64,000 nt of DNA from Fusibacter ferrireducens. GTDB taxonomy: Bacteria > Bacillota > Clostridia > Peptostreptococcales > Acidaminobacteraceae. Both the position numbers and the translations under genes were made by a program. Of this stretch, positions 54,083 to 62,193 are shown one piece after another (within the stretch, counting starts at the first letter, position 1; each line of letters opens with the position of its first letter). The DNA is taken from assembly GCF_015352425.1 (NCBI RefSeq), contig NZ_JADKNH010000018.1:1-64000 (forward strand), read 5' to 3'. Under the pieces are notes generated by a model. That model did not search any database. It was given only the letters and a program-made list of their open reading frames with translations, and had not been told where the DNA came from.

Positions 54083-55465
54083 ATGATAGATATGAGTACC
54101 ATCCAAACCGTCCACTTAATTGGAATTGGCGGGGTCAGCGTAAGTGCAATCGCTGAGATCTTACACACCAATGGCTATGAAATAAGCGGTTCTGATATGT
54201 CGTCATCTCCTATAACTGAAGCACTTCAAAACAAGGGGCTTAAAATATATATTGGACACTCTGCTGATCATATAAAAAACATTGATTTAGTCGTTTATAC
54301 CTCTGCTGTAACAGAAGAAAATCCAGAGTTATCAGAAGCTATCGCCAAGGGGATTCCCTGTCTTTCAAGAGCAGAGATGTTGGGACAAATCATGTGTGCC
54401 TATCAAGATAGCATTGCAATCTCTGGCACACATGGCAAAACAACAACAACTTCAATGATCACAAGGTTATTAAATGACTCAACCTTTGATCCAACAGCAC
54501 TTGTAGGAGGCTTCTTCTCAGATATTGAGAGCAATGTTCGAATTGGCAAAAGTGAATTATTCATCACTGAAGCCTGCGAGTACAAAGAAAGCTTTTTATC
54601 TTTTTTTCCTAAAATCGGCATTATCCTCAACATCGATGAGGACCATCTCGATTACTATAGAGATCTGGAACACATTATCAGTGCTTTTGCAAAATTCGCT
54701 GATAACATTCACGAGGATGGTGTTCTCGTTTTAAATGGTGATGATTACAACAGTAAAAAAATCAAGGCCTATTACCAAGGACGTCTCACTACCTTTGGCA
54801 TCAATTCCGATTGCGATTTCAGTGCAAAAAATATTGTCTATAATCATTTGGGCTTTCCCACATTTGATGTTTACTACAAAGATCAGAAAAAAACTCAAAT
54901 TTCATTGTCCATTCCAGGGCAGCACAACGTTTATAATGCACTTGCGGCAATTGCCGCTGTATCCGAATTCATAAAGGATTATGATCTCATTCAATCCAGA
55001 TTGAATTCATTTAAAAATGCCAAGCGCCGTTTCGAGCAAATTGGCTCAGTGAATGACATCAGCATTATCGATGAATATGCACATCATCCTAGTGAGATCA
55101 AGGCTACTTTGCAAGCTGCACGGAGGATCGAATCCCTGAATAAGTTGTATTGCATTTTTCAACCACACACTTATTCAAGGACTAAAGAGCTCTTACACGA
55201 ATTTGCAGGTTCCTTTAAATCAGCTGATGAAGTCATACTCACCAACATTTATGCAGCGCGTGAAGTTGATAAAGGCGAAATACATTCAAAAGATCTTTTG
55301 AAAGCACTTTTGGCAGAAGGTATAAATGCACTTTTCTTTGAAACATTTGATGAAGTTGTGGCCTATCTAGCGGCTAATTGTCATCCTCACGATTTTGTTA
55401 TGACCATAGGTGCTGGCGATGTGAACAAAATTGGCTATGCGCTCAACGATATTTTGAAAAAGTAA
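54083..55465 (+). CDS. murC: UDP-N-acetylmuramate-L-alanine ligase
   Basis: Adds L-Ala to UDP-MurNAc in peptidoglycan synthesis. The 460-residue Mur ligase has VHLIGIGGVSVSAIAEIL, the ATP loop AISGTHGKTTTTSMI, TEACEYKESFLSFFP, NIDEDHLDYY, and DEYAHHPSEIKATLQAARR. GAGGTG lies seven bases before the ATG. It is the only gene on the plus strand and stands alone, as often seen near purR in Clostridia. Confidence 0.97.
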   Translation: MIDMSTIQTVHLIGIGGVSVSAIAEILHTNGYEISGSDMSSSPITEALQNKGLKIYIGHSADHIKNIDLVVYTSAVTEENPELSEAIAKGIPCLSRAEMLGQIMCAYQDSIAISGTHGKTTTTSMITRLLNDSTFDPTALVGGFFSDIESNVRIGKSELFITEACEYKESFLSFFPKIGIILNIDEDHLDYYRDLEHIISAFAKFADNIHEDGVLVLNGDDYNSKKIKAYYQGRLTTFGINSDCDFSAKNIVYNHLGFPTFDVYYKDQKKTQISLSIPGQHNVYNALAAIAAVSEFIKDYDLIQSRLNSFKNAKRRFEQIGSVNDISIIDEYAHHPSEIKATLQAARRIESLNKLYCIFQPHTYSRTKELLHEFAGSFKSADEVILTNIYAAREVDKGEIHSKDLLKALLAEGINALFFETFDEVVAYLAANCHPHDFVMTIGAGDVNKIGYALNDILKK

Positions 55466-55470
55466 GCATG

Positions 55471-55518
55471 AAAAAAAGCGTTTATTCACTAGGTTGATAT
55501 CCTATGAATAAACGCTTT
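55471..55518. terminator. Bidirectional terminator between murC and the LCP gene
   Basis: Perfect 14-bp stem AAAGCGTTTATTCA (55475-55488) with TGAATAAACGCTTT (55505-55518), inner TAGG/CCTA, with A/T runs on both flanks; serves the convergent murC and LCP genes. Confidence 0.92.
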
Positions 55519-55542
55519 ATTAATTTGATTTAGCAGCATATC

Positions 55543-56553
55543 TTAGTTAGAAGTATTTGCTTCACCGTTTTCTTCTGCTTTCTTCTCAGTACCATAAATT
55601 TTTAACAGAGTGCTCTCGAGTTCGGCTGGATCATGTATCCAGTAGTCGAGACCATTGATTTTTTTATCCTCGCCTGTTACAGTATAAAACGATATTTGAT
55701 CTGTTTTCATGCCGGCTGCTTTAACCGCATAGCCTAAAGCATCTTCGATTGTCATGTCTGTTTTAACATAATTGCTGTTGATAATCGTATTCATAACAGA
55801 AGGCAATTGAGCACTCAGCGCCTTCTTGATCATTGTGTTTACAAAAGCCTGTTGTCTCGGAATTCTTTGAATGTCACCTTCGCTGATCGTGCCATCATTA
55901 TTTTTTCTAAATCTCAAAAACTTGACCGTTTCTTTACCATCAAGCGTCTGAGTCCCTGCTTTAAGATGAATATGAAGTTCTGGACTCGCCCAAACATCAT
56001 CATAATCCATATCAAATGGTACTTTCACTTTGTAACCACCAAGAACGTCTACTACTGCTTGTACCGCTTTGAAATCCACTTTGACGTAGTAATCAATTGG
56101 AACCCCTAAAAACTCAGACACATATTTTTTCATACCATTGACGCCACCGACTTCTTTCATCCCGTAAACTGCGTTCATTTTCTTTTGTCCCGGATTATTG
56201 AAGCCTTCAACATGATGGTAGGTGTCTCTTGGAATCGATAAAATATCTATTTTTTGTTCATCTGGGTCAAAACTGATAAACATCATCGTATCTGCCAATG
56301 AATCATTGAGTCCAAAAGCAAGTACATTCACTCTATTTGAACTATCCGCAAGTTTCTGCAACTCTGTCCGAGTATCCACTTCAACAATAGGTTCTTGCGG
56401 TTTAACAGCTACAGGCTCTGTTGAAGGTGATGTTTCCGAAGGTGTCTTACTGGCGTTCTTTTCATGATTCTTCTCCATAATAAGAAACCCACCCGCAATT
56501 ATAGCTGTAAAACATATAAACGATATAACAAACAATTTAATGTAAAACTTCAT
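55543..56553 (-). CDS. LytR-CpsA-Psr family cell-wall glycopolymer ligase
   Basis: 336-residue membrane-anchored LCP protein that transfers teichoic-acid-like or capsular polymers from lipid carrier to the wall. N-terminal helix (5-25), a Ser/Thr/Pro/Glu linker, then the LCP domain with NDSLADTMMFISFD (conserved Asp), ILSIPRDTYHHVEG, KMNAVYGMKEVGGV and the Arg-rich segment FLRFRKNNDGTISEGDIQR and RIPRQQAF. AAGGAA precedes the ATG. Monocistronic, with its own promoter. Confidence 0.93.
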   Translation of the reverse strand: MKFYIKLFVISFICFTAIIAGGFLIMEKNHEKNASKTPSETSPSTEPVAVKPQEPIVEVDTRTELQKLADSSNRVNVLAFGLNDSLADTMMFISFDPDEQKIDILSIPRDTYHHVEGFNNPGQKKMNAVYGMKEVGGVNGMKKYVSEFLGVPIDYYVKVDFKAVQAVVDVLGGYKVKVPFDMDYDDVWASPELHIHLKAGTQTLDGKETVKFLRFRKNNDGTISEGDIQRIPRQQAFVNTMIKKALSAQLPSVMNTIINSNYVKTDMTIEDALGYAVKAAGMKTDQISFYTVTGEDKKINGLDYWIHDPAELESTLLKIYGTEKKAEENGEANTSN

Positions 56554-56580
56554 ATTGTGATTCCTTTCATAATAAGATCT

Positions 56581-56629
56581 ATTCTATTGTAACATAAGAG
56601 GAAAGGCAACCATTTTACATTTATGTTAC
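56581..56629 (-). promoter_or_regulatory. LCP gene promoter with flanking inverted repeat
   Basis: On the minus strand TTGCCT (56604-56609), 17-base spacer, TAGAAT (56581-56586). Perfect 9-bp inverted arms GTAACATAA (56589-56597) and TTATGTTAC (56621-56629) bracket the -35 element. Confidence 0.55.
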
Positions 56630-56651
56630 ATCCTTTTCATTTCTGTCCCAC

Positions 56652-57491
56652 TTAGTACTGATAGAAACCTAACCCTGATTTTCTTCCCAAACGACCAGCT
56701 CTCACCATTTTTCTCAAAAGAGGGTGCGGTCTATACTTAGGATCTTTAAATTCCTCAAACAAAACTTCCATGATCGCTAAATTTACATCATTTCCAATGA
56801 GGTCAGCAAGCGCTAAAGGTCCAATTGGATGATTGGCACCAAGCATCATGGCTTTATCAATATCTTCCGCAGTTGCAACACCATCTGCTAAAATGCCAAC
56901 CGCTTCGTTAATCATTGGAATTAAAATTCGATTGACCACAAATCCAGGCGCTTCTTCAACCTTTACAGGATCTTTGCCCACTTTTGTGGAAAGCCCATAA
57001 ACCGTATCATACGTTTCATCAGAAGTTGCAATACCTTTGATAATTTCAACCAATTTCATAACAGGTACAGGATTAAAAAAATGCATCCCTATTATTTTAT
57101 CTGGTCGCTTTGTAACGGCAGCGATCTCTGTAATTGAAAGTGATGACGTATTTGTCGCTAAAATAGCATCTGCTTTAACGACTTGATCCAACTCTTCAAA
57201 TATTTTCTTTTTTACATTCATATTTTCAGTTGCGGCCTCTATGACAAAATCACAGTCCCTTAAATCCTGAACATTAGAAGTAGGGTGAATTCTACCCAAG
57301 CTCGCAATTTTATCATCTTCGGTTAATTTTCCTTTTGTCACCATCTTACTATAGGCTTTTTCAATACCTTTGATGCCCTTGTTCAGAACCTCTTCATTTA
57401 AATCACGCATAACAACATCATAGCCATTTTGAGCAAAAATTTGAACGATCCCAGCGCCCATAGTGCCTGCTCCTAAAATACCGATTTTCAT
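56652..57491 (-). CDS. hbd: 3-hydroxybutyryl-CoA dehydrogenase
   Basis: NAD(P)-dependent oxidoreductase of the beta-oxidation/butyrate route. The 279-residue protein has the Rossmann motif [48 protein letters not shown] (catalytic His) and [19 protein letters not shown] 57491 is chosen because AGGAGG is seven bases upstream; the ATG at 57497 is almost touching it. Paired with crt upstream. Thiolase, butyryl-CoA dehydrogenase and etf genes are not nearby. Confidence 0.95.
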   Translation of the reverse strand: MKIGILGAGTMGAGIVQIFAQNGYDVVMRDLNEEVLNKGIKGIEKAYSKMVTKGKLTEDDKIASLGRIHPTSNVQDLRDCDFVIEAATENMNVKKKIFEELDQVVKADAILATNTSSLSITEIAAVTKRPDKIIGMHFFNPVPVMKLVEIIKGIATSDETYDTVYGLSTKVGKDPVKVEEAPGFVVNRILIPMINEAVGILADGVATAEDIDKAMMLGANHPIGPLALADLIGNDVNLAIMEVLFEEFKDPKYRPHPLLRKMVRAGRLGRKSGLGFYQY

Positions 57492-57531
57492 AATCATTCC
57501 TCCTACTTTTATCCGTTATAAGCTTGTAAAG

Positions 57532-58302
57532 TTACTTGTTTTGAAACTCAGCTTTGCCTTTGTTTAGAAAAGCTTTCATGCCATCCTTTTGGTCAAGCGT
57601 TGCAAAACAAAGTCCAAATAATGTCGCTTCAACCTCATTGCCCTCTTCAATTGAGACGTTTGCGCCCACATCAATCGCTTTTTTTGCATACTTAACAGCA
57701 ATTGGTGCTTGTGATGCAATCAAATCCGCTGTTTCAAGTGCAACTTCAAGAACATTGTCTGCCGTAATGCCATTAATTAAACCAATCTTTTCAGCGTGTT
57801 CAGCATCGATCATTCTTCCAGTATAGATAATTTCTTTTGCTTTTGCAATACCAACAACTCTTGGCAGTCTTTGCGTGCCAGCAAAACCCGGCGTAATGCC
57901 CAGCGAAACCTCTGGTTGACCGAATTTTGCCTTTTCATGAGCATATCGCAGATCACAACTTAACGCAAATTCAAGTCCGCCACCAAGTGCAAAACCATTA
58001 ATTGCAGCAATAGTAATCTTCTCCATCTTCTCAACTGCTCTGAAAACACTCTGTCCAAGGCGTCCAAATTGCCGTCCCTCTTCGGCGTTAAGTGGTGCCA
58101 TTGCCTTTATATCCGCTCCGGCTATAAAAGCTTTGCCTGCACCTGTAAAAACAACAACCGTTATTTCAGAATCTTGTTCTAATTCTGCGATTAATGCCTT
58201 TAGCTCATGCAGTGTTTCTTCGTTGAGGGCGTTCAAAGAACTTGGTCTGTTAAAGGTAACAATGCCAACTTGATCCCTCTTTTCGAATAATATGTTTTCC
58301 AT
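57532..58302 (-). CDS. crt: Enoyl-CoA hydratase/isomerase (crotonase)
   Basis: 256-residue crotonase-fold enzyme with FTGAGKAFIAGADIKAMAP (oxyanion hole), AAINGFALGGGLEFALSCDL and FGQPEVSLGITPGFAGTQRL holding the two catalytic Glu residues. It would hydrate crotonyl-CoA to 3-hydroxybutyryl-CoA, matching hbd 40 bases downstream. It lies in an operon-like string with cls, lspA and a small membrane protein, an unusual mixture. Confidence 0.95.
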   Translation of the reverse strand: MENILFEKRDQVGIVTFNRPSSLNALNEETLHELKALIAELEQDSEITVVVFTGAGKAFIAGADIKAMAPLNAEEGRQFGRLGQSVFRAVEKMEKITIAAINGFALGGGLEFALSCDLRYAHEKAKFGQPEVSLGITPGFAGTQRLPRVVGIAKAKEIIYTGRMIDAEHAEKIGLINGITADNVLEVALETADLIASQAPIAVKYAKKAIDVGANVSIEEGNEVEATLFGLCFATLDQKDGMKAFLNKGKAEFQNK

Positions 58303-58336
58303 ATCTTCTCACCTTCCCTATGTTTTGTGATTTATA

Positions 58337-58750
58337 TCAATGAAGCAATGCTTCGATGATAAACCCTATGACTAACATTTCTATAGCGATGATTGTTGGA
58401 TATAAACCCTTGTACTCAAGGTCCTCATTTTCTGCTGAATCTAATTCTTTTGCTTTTACATCTTTTATTGGTTTTATAATCTCTGTTGGCTTTATTGCCT
58501 CTGTTGGTTTAGACACATGATCATATTGGTGATGCGTCAAAGAAGCGAACCTTGATTTAGGCGATCCGATAAACCGATAGGATGCTATGAGCATTGCTAC
58601 CACCGAACCTGCAAAAACAGCGACATATGCCCCCTGTATAAAACCTTTTTTAAGTAACATGCCTGCCAAACCACCTACCAAGGCAAACCCTATCGTATAG
58701 ATCAATCCATTGACAACCGCTTTGATAATCAGTTCAACAAGACGTTTCAT
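58337..58750 (-). CDS. Small membrane protein of unknown function
   Basis: 137 residues, not recognised. Two N-terminal hydrophobic segments (about 8-32 and 38-58, with IYTIGFALVGGLAGMLLKKG), a polar middle region with a near-repeat SKPTEAIKPTEIIKPIKDVK, and a C-terminal helix YPTIIAIEMLVIGFIIEALL. AAGGAGAG precedes the ATG. It starts 11 bases after lspA and precedes crt, so it is cotranscribed with them. No catalytic motif is visible. Confidence 0.75.
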   Translation of the reverse strand: MKRLVELIIKAVVNGLIYTIGFALVGGLAGMLLKKGFIQGAYVAVFAGSVVAMLIASYRFIGSPKSRFASLTHHQYDHVSKPTEAIKPTEIIKPIKDVKAKELDSAENEDLEYKGLYPTIIAIEMLVIGFIIEALLH

Positions 58751-58761
58751 TTAATCTCTCC

Positions 58762-59214
58762 TTAAAATTCATACTTGAGAAAAATCGTTGCATAACCAAG
58801 CAAAATCACACCACAGACAACCAAAACGTCTGCAATGTTAAAAATTGGAAAATTAATGAATTTGAACTCCAAAAAATCCACAACATAATTGAGCCTTGCT
58901 CTATCTATAAAATTGCCCAACGCCCCCGAGATAATACAGACGTATGAGAGTTTGACAATTATCGGATCACCTACCTTAATGGCTTTAGTCATCATCCCCA
59001 GTAATACGGCAATGATTAATAAGGTCACAATAATTAAAAGCAACTGCTTATCTCTTAATATACTAAATGCAGCTCCAGTATTCTCTGTGTAGTGAAAGCC
59101 TAAAACACCGGGCACAAATGCCATACTCTTTTGCGGCATCAAGCGCGTCACTGCCCAATACTTTGTCAGTTGATCCACGCCAACAGCCACTAATATCATA
59201 AAAAAATAGATCAT
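58762..59214 (-). CDS. lspA: Lipoprotein signal peptidase
   Basis: Aspartyl peptidase that cleaves diacylglyceryl-prolipoproteins. The 150-residue protein has four helices, the N-terminal VDQLTKYWAV, the HYTENTGAAFSIL loop, and catalytic Asp residues in ISGALGNFIDRA and IFNIADV. AGGAGGTG precedes the ATG; eight bases downstream of cls. It would process the lipoproteins of the poly-gamma-glutamate cluster and PrsA. Confidence 0.96.
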   Translation of the reverse strand: MIYFFMILVAVGVDQLTKYWAVTRLMPQKSMAFVPGVLGFHYTENTGAAFSILRDKQLLLIIVTLLIIAVLLGMMTKAIKVGDPIIVKLSYVCIISGALGNFIDRARLNYVVDFLEFKFINFPIFNIADVLVVCGVILLGYATIFLKYEF

Positions 59215-59222
59215 AACACCTC

Positions 59223-60773
59223 CTATTGTAATGGGGAGACTAATCTGCCCAAAGCTTCCAGTACTTTATTTCTAAACCTTCTATTTTTAAAATGCTCCAA
59301 TATAAATTCGTTGCATTCACTCAAGTCTTTTACAAAATCTTCTTCCAAACGTATAATCGTTGGCACATCATATATAAACGCATTGACTTCAAAATTGATT
59401 TCAAGTGACCGTATATCCAAATTTGTAGTGCCGACAGTTGCAGAAAGTCGATCCACAATCATAATTTTAGAATGTATAAAGCCGTTTTTATATTGATATA
59501 TTTTAACACCTGCTTCAAGCAAGGCTTCAATGTTAGATTGTGATGCCCAATACACAAAGAAGTGATCTGGCTGAGACGGGATGATAATTCGAACATCCAC
59601 ACCACTCAGCGCTGCTGTTTTGAGTCCCATCATCAAGCTTTCTTCTGGAACGAGATAAGGCGTGGTAATCCATATTTTATCTGTAGCTGAGGCCATCATC
59701 TTGTAGAAAGCTTGTAATATGGCCTGCCACTCTGAATCCGGTCCAGAGGCGACGATTTGAATCAATGCTTGCTTTTCAATTAAATGCTCTGGGAAATACT
59801 GCGCACCATCCACAACTTGCTTGGATACATAATTCCAGTCATTTAAGAATATGGTTTGAAGCGCATAGACGGCCTCACCCTTTATTTCCAAATGCGTATC
59901 TCTCCAAAAATTGAATCGATTGGACTTGCCAAGGTACTCATCACCAATATTCAGTCCACCTACAAAACCAACCACTCCATCCACAACGACAATTTTTCTA
60001 TGGTTTCTGTAATTTAAATCTCTCGAAAAAAGTGGAAATGCAACTGGAAAGAATGGATATACTTCCACACCTGCTCTTTTAAGACTGTCTATGTAATATT
60101 TGGACAATCTAAAAGAACCCACGGCATCATAAATCAGTCTAACCTTAACGCCCTTTTTGGCCTTTTCAATAAGCAGTCTCCTGATCTCATTTCCAATTTG
60201 GTCATCTTTAATGATGAAATATTCAATGTGAATATGTTCTTTAGCACGTTCTATACAGCCTATTAAGCGATTAAATTTATTGATGCCATTTGTAAGCACA
60301 TTGATCTCATTTTTTAGTGAAAAAGGTGCTTTGGCATTGTTTAAAATAAGTTGCATAAGACGCTTATTATGGGCATTCCCACTGTTTGGCAGTTCAATAT
60401 AGTCTATCAGTCCCTGTTGTACCTTTGCAGCATGCAGCAATCGATCTGAGTCTGCCAGATGTTTGCTCTTTGAAAGAGATTTTTTACGATAACTTCTACC
60501 AAAGAGGATATAACACAGAAAACCCAATAAGGGAATTAACGTTAAAACGAGTAGCCACGCCACTGTACGTGAAGGATTTTTATTCTCTAAAAAAATGACG
60601 ATGGCAATCCATAGGATATTGATCCTGAACAACCAATAGAGTACATTAAAAACAATTTCAATATAAATATTTTGACTTGCATTTTGAGAGAGCCAATAGT
60701 AACCAACCCATACGGAACACATGAGCAAAATGACGCCAATAATGATCAAAATTCTCTTAATCAAACGCTCCAT
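59223..60773 (-). CDS. cls: Cardiolipin synthase
   Basis: Condenses two phosphatidylglycerols to cardiolipin. The 516-residue protein has two N-terminal helices (about 8-28 and 34-55), the PLDc N-terminal segment PSRTVAWLLVLTLIPLLGFL, and two HKD motifs, NHRKIVVVDGVVGFVGG and IHSKIMIVDRLSATVGTTN. GGAGGGG precedes the ATG. It follows trmB by 34 bases. Confidence 0.95.
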   Translation of the reverse strand: MERLIKRILIIIGVILLMCSVWVGYYWLSQNASQNIYIEIVFNVLYWLFRINILWIAIVIFLENKNPSRTVAWLLVLTLIPLLGFLCYILFGRSYRKKSLSKSKHLADSDRLLHAAKVQQGLIDYIELPNSGNAHNKRLMQLILNNAKAPFSLKNEINVLTNGINKFNRLIGCIERAKEHIHIEYFIIKDDQIGNEIRRLLIEKAKKGVKVRLIYDAVGSFRLSKYYIDSLKRAGVEVYPFFPVAFPLFSRDLNYRNHRKIVVVDGVVGFVGGLNIGDEYLGKSNRFNFWRDTHLEIKGEAVYALQTIFLNDWNYVSKQVVDGAQYFPEHLIEKQALIQIVASGPDSEWQAILQAFYKMMASATDKIWITTPYLVPEESLMMGLKTAALSGVDVRIIIPSQPDHFFVYWASQSNIEALLEAGVKIYQYKNGFIHSKIMIVDRLSATVGTTNLDIRSLEINFEVNAFIYDVPTIIRLEEDFVKDLSECNEFILEHFKNRRFRNKVLEALGRLVSPLQ

Positions 60774-60807
60774 AAAAACCCCTCCTCTTGAGTGGTCTTA
60801 GAATAAG

Positions 60808-61449
60808 TTAATTTCTAAACTTTGCTTCCACACGATAAATATGAAATCCTTTACTAGAAAATTTTTCTTCATATTCCGTCATAATGTTGTCAGAATCGTT
60901 TTGAGCATGTAGATCAAGTGCAATATGCTTCATAATCATATCCAATGCGCAAAACTCATTGAGTGAAAATTCAAACAAGGCTTTATTGTCTGTTTTAAAA
61001 TGAATCCAGCCTTCATCTTTGAGGACAACTTGATATTTTTTCATAAAATCTCTATAGGTTAATCTTCTCTTATAATGCTTCTTTTTAGGCCATGGATCAC
61101 TAAAATTCAAATAAATTCGAGAGAGCTCATTTGCTTCAAAAAAAGCATCCACTTCTCTCAAATCGATCATAATCATTTTTAGATTTGGCAATTTGACTTT
61201 ATCCGCACGTTGAGCCGCCTTTAGAATAACCTCAGTAATCACATCTACCATAATAAAATTGACATTGGGATGACGCTTTGCCATTTCAATGATAAAGCGC
61301 CCTTTTCCGCCACCAAATTCAGCGTGAATGTCGTGATCATTTCCAAAGACTTCATGCCATTTGCCCTTTTTACTTGCCGGATCCACAACAAATACTTGAT
61401 CATAAGTAACCAGTTCTTCAAAAGCGCCCCTTATTTTTCTAACTCTCAT
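60808..61449 (-). CDS. trmB: tRNA (guanine-N7)-methyltransferase
   Basis: Makes m7G46 in tRNA. The 213-residue SAM enzyme has EFGGGKGRFIIEMAKRHPNV, IYLNFSDPWPKKKHYKRRLT (the diagnostic TrmB motif) and FKTDNKALFEFS. GAGGTG precedes the ATG. First gene of a run that continues through cls and lspA. Confidence 0.96.
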   Translation of the reverse strand: MRVRKIRGAFEELVTYDQVFVVDPASKKGKWHEVFGNDHDIHAEFGGGKGRFIIEMAKRHPNVNFIMVDVITEVILKAAQRADKVKLPNLKMIMIDLREVDAFFEANELSRIYLNFSDPWPKKKHYKRRLTYRDFMKKYQVVLKDEGWIHFKTDNKALFEFSLNEFCALDMIMKHIALDLHAQNDSDNIMTEYEEKFSSKGFHIYRVEAKFRN

Positions 61450-61473
61450 TATTACACCTCATATTCAATCTCT

Positions 61474-61482
61474 ATTATAGCA
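61474..61482 (-). promoter_or_regulatory. Extended -10 promoter before trmB
   Basis: TGCTATAAT on the minus strand, 25 bases before the trmB start; no good -35 is seen, as it would fall in the pyrE terminator. Confidence 0.5.
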
Positions 61483-61490
61483 AATTCAAA

Positions 61491-61522
61491 TCAAAAGAAC
61501 ATCCTTAAATAAAGATGTTCTT
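61491..61522 (-). terminator. Terminator after pyrE
   Basis: Stem AAAAGAACATCC (61493-61504) with AGATGTTCTT (61513-61522) and a T-run on the minus strand, 20 bases after the stop. Confidence 0.85.
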
Positions 61523-61541
61523 CTCGCTCTTGTGAATCGGC

Positions 61542-62174
61542 TTACAATTCTGTAAACATTTTGGGATTATCACTCCATTTTAGAAGTGTTTCTTTGCTGC
61601 TTTCATCCACATAATTTTTTTCTACTGCAATGGGCAATAGCGTCTTATAATCTGTAAGCGTCTCGAACGCAACACCTTTCTCATTAAAAATCTCATCCAC
61701 TTGTGCAAAGTTATAGCTGAAGATCGCCAAAACACTTAAAACTTCTGCACCTTCCTCTATTAGAGCCTCACAGGCTTTCATAGAACTTCCCCCAGTGGAT
61801 AGCAAATCTTCAATCAAAACAACTTTGCTACCCGGTTTCAAATAGCCTTCGATCTGTTTGCCTTTTCCATGTCCTTTTGGATTGCTTCTGACATATACCA
61901 TTGGCAAATTCAATATTTGAGCTACCCATGCCGCATGCGGTATACCTGCTGTGGCTGTACCCGCAATCACTTCAACATCTTTATATTTCGCTCTGATCAT
62001 ATCTGCAAAACCATTCGCAATTAAATCTCTCACTTTAGGAAAGCTAATCGTCATTCGGTTATCGCAATAAACGGGTGATTTAATCCCTGAAACCCATGTG
62101 AACAATTGATCTTCTCCTACTATTGAAACCGCTTTGATCTCTAAAAGCGCTTCTGCAACTTGCTTTGATATCAT
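61542..62174 (-). CDS. pyrE: Orotate phosphoribosyltransferase
   Basis: Joins orotate and PRPP to OMP in pyrimidine synthesis. The 210-residue protein has FTWVSGIKSPVYCDNRMTIS, GTATAGIPHAAWVA, the flexible loop RSNPKGHGKGKQIEG and the PRPP motif VVLIEDLLSTGGSSM. AGGAGG precedes the ATG. It follows the DUF4015 gene by 19 bases; other pyr genes are not in the window. Confidence 0.96.
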   Translation of the reverse strand: MISKQVAEALLEIKAVSIVGEDQLFTWVSGIKSPVYCDNRMTISFPKVRDLIANGFADMIRAKYKDVEVIAGTATAGIPHAAWVAQILNLPMVYVRSNPKGHGKGKQIEGYLKPGSKVVLIEDLLSTGGSSMKACEALIEEGAEVLSVLAIFSYNFAQVDEIFNEKGVAFETLTDYKTLLPIAVEKNYVDESSKETLLKWSDNPKMFTEL

Positions 62175-62193
62175 TTTTCGCCTCCTGCAATTT

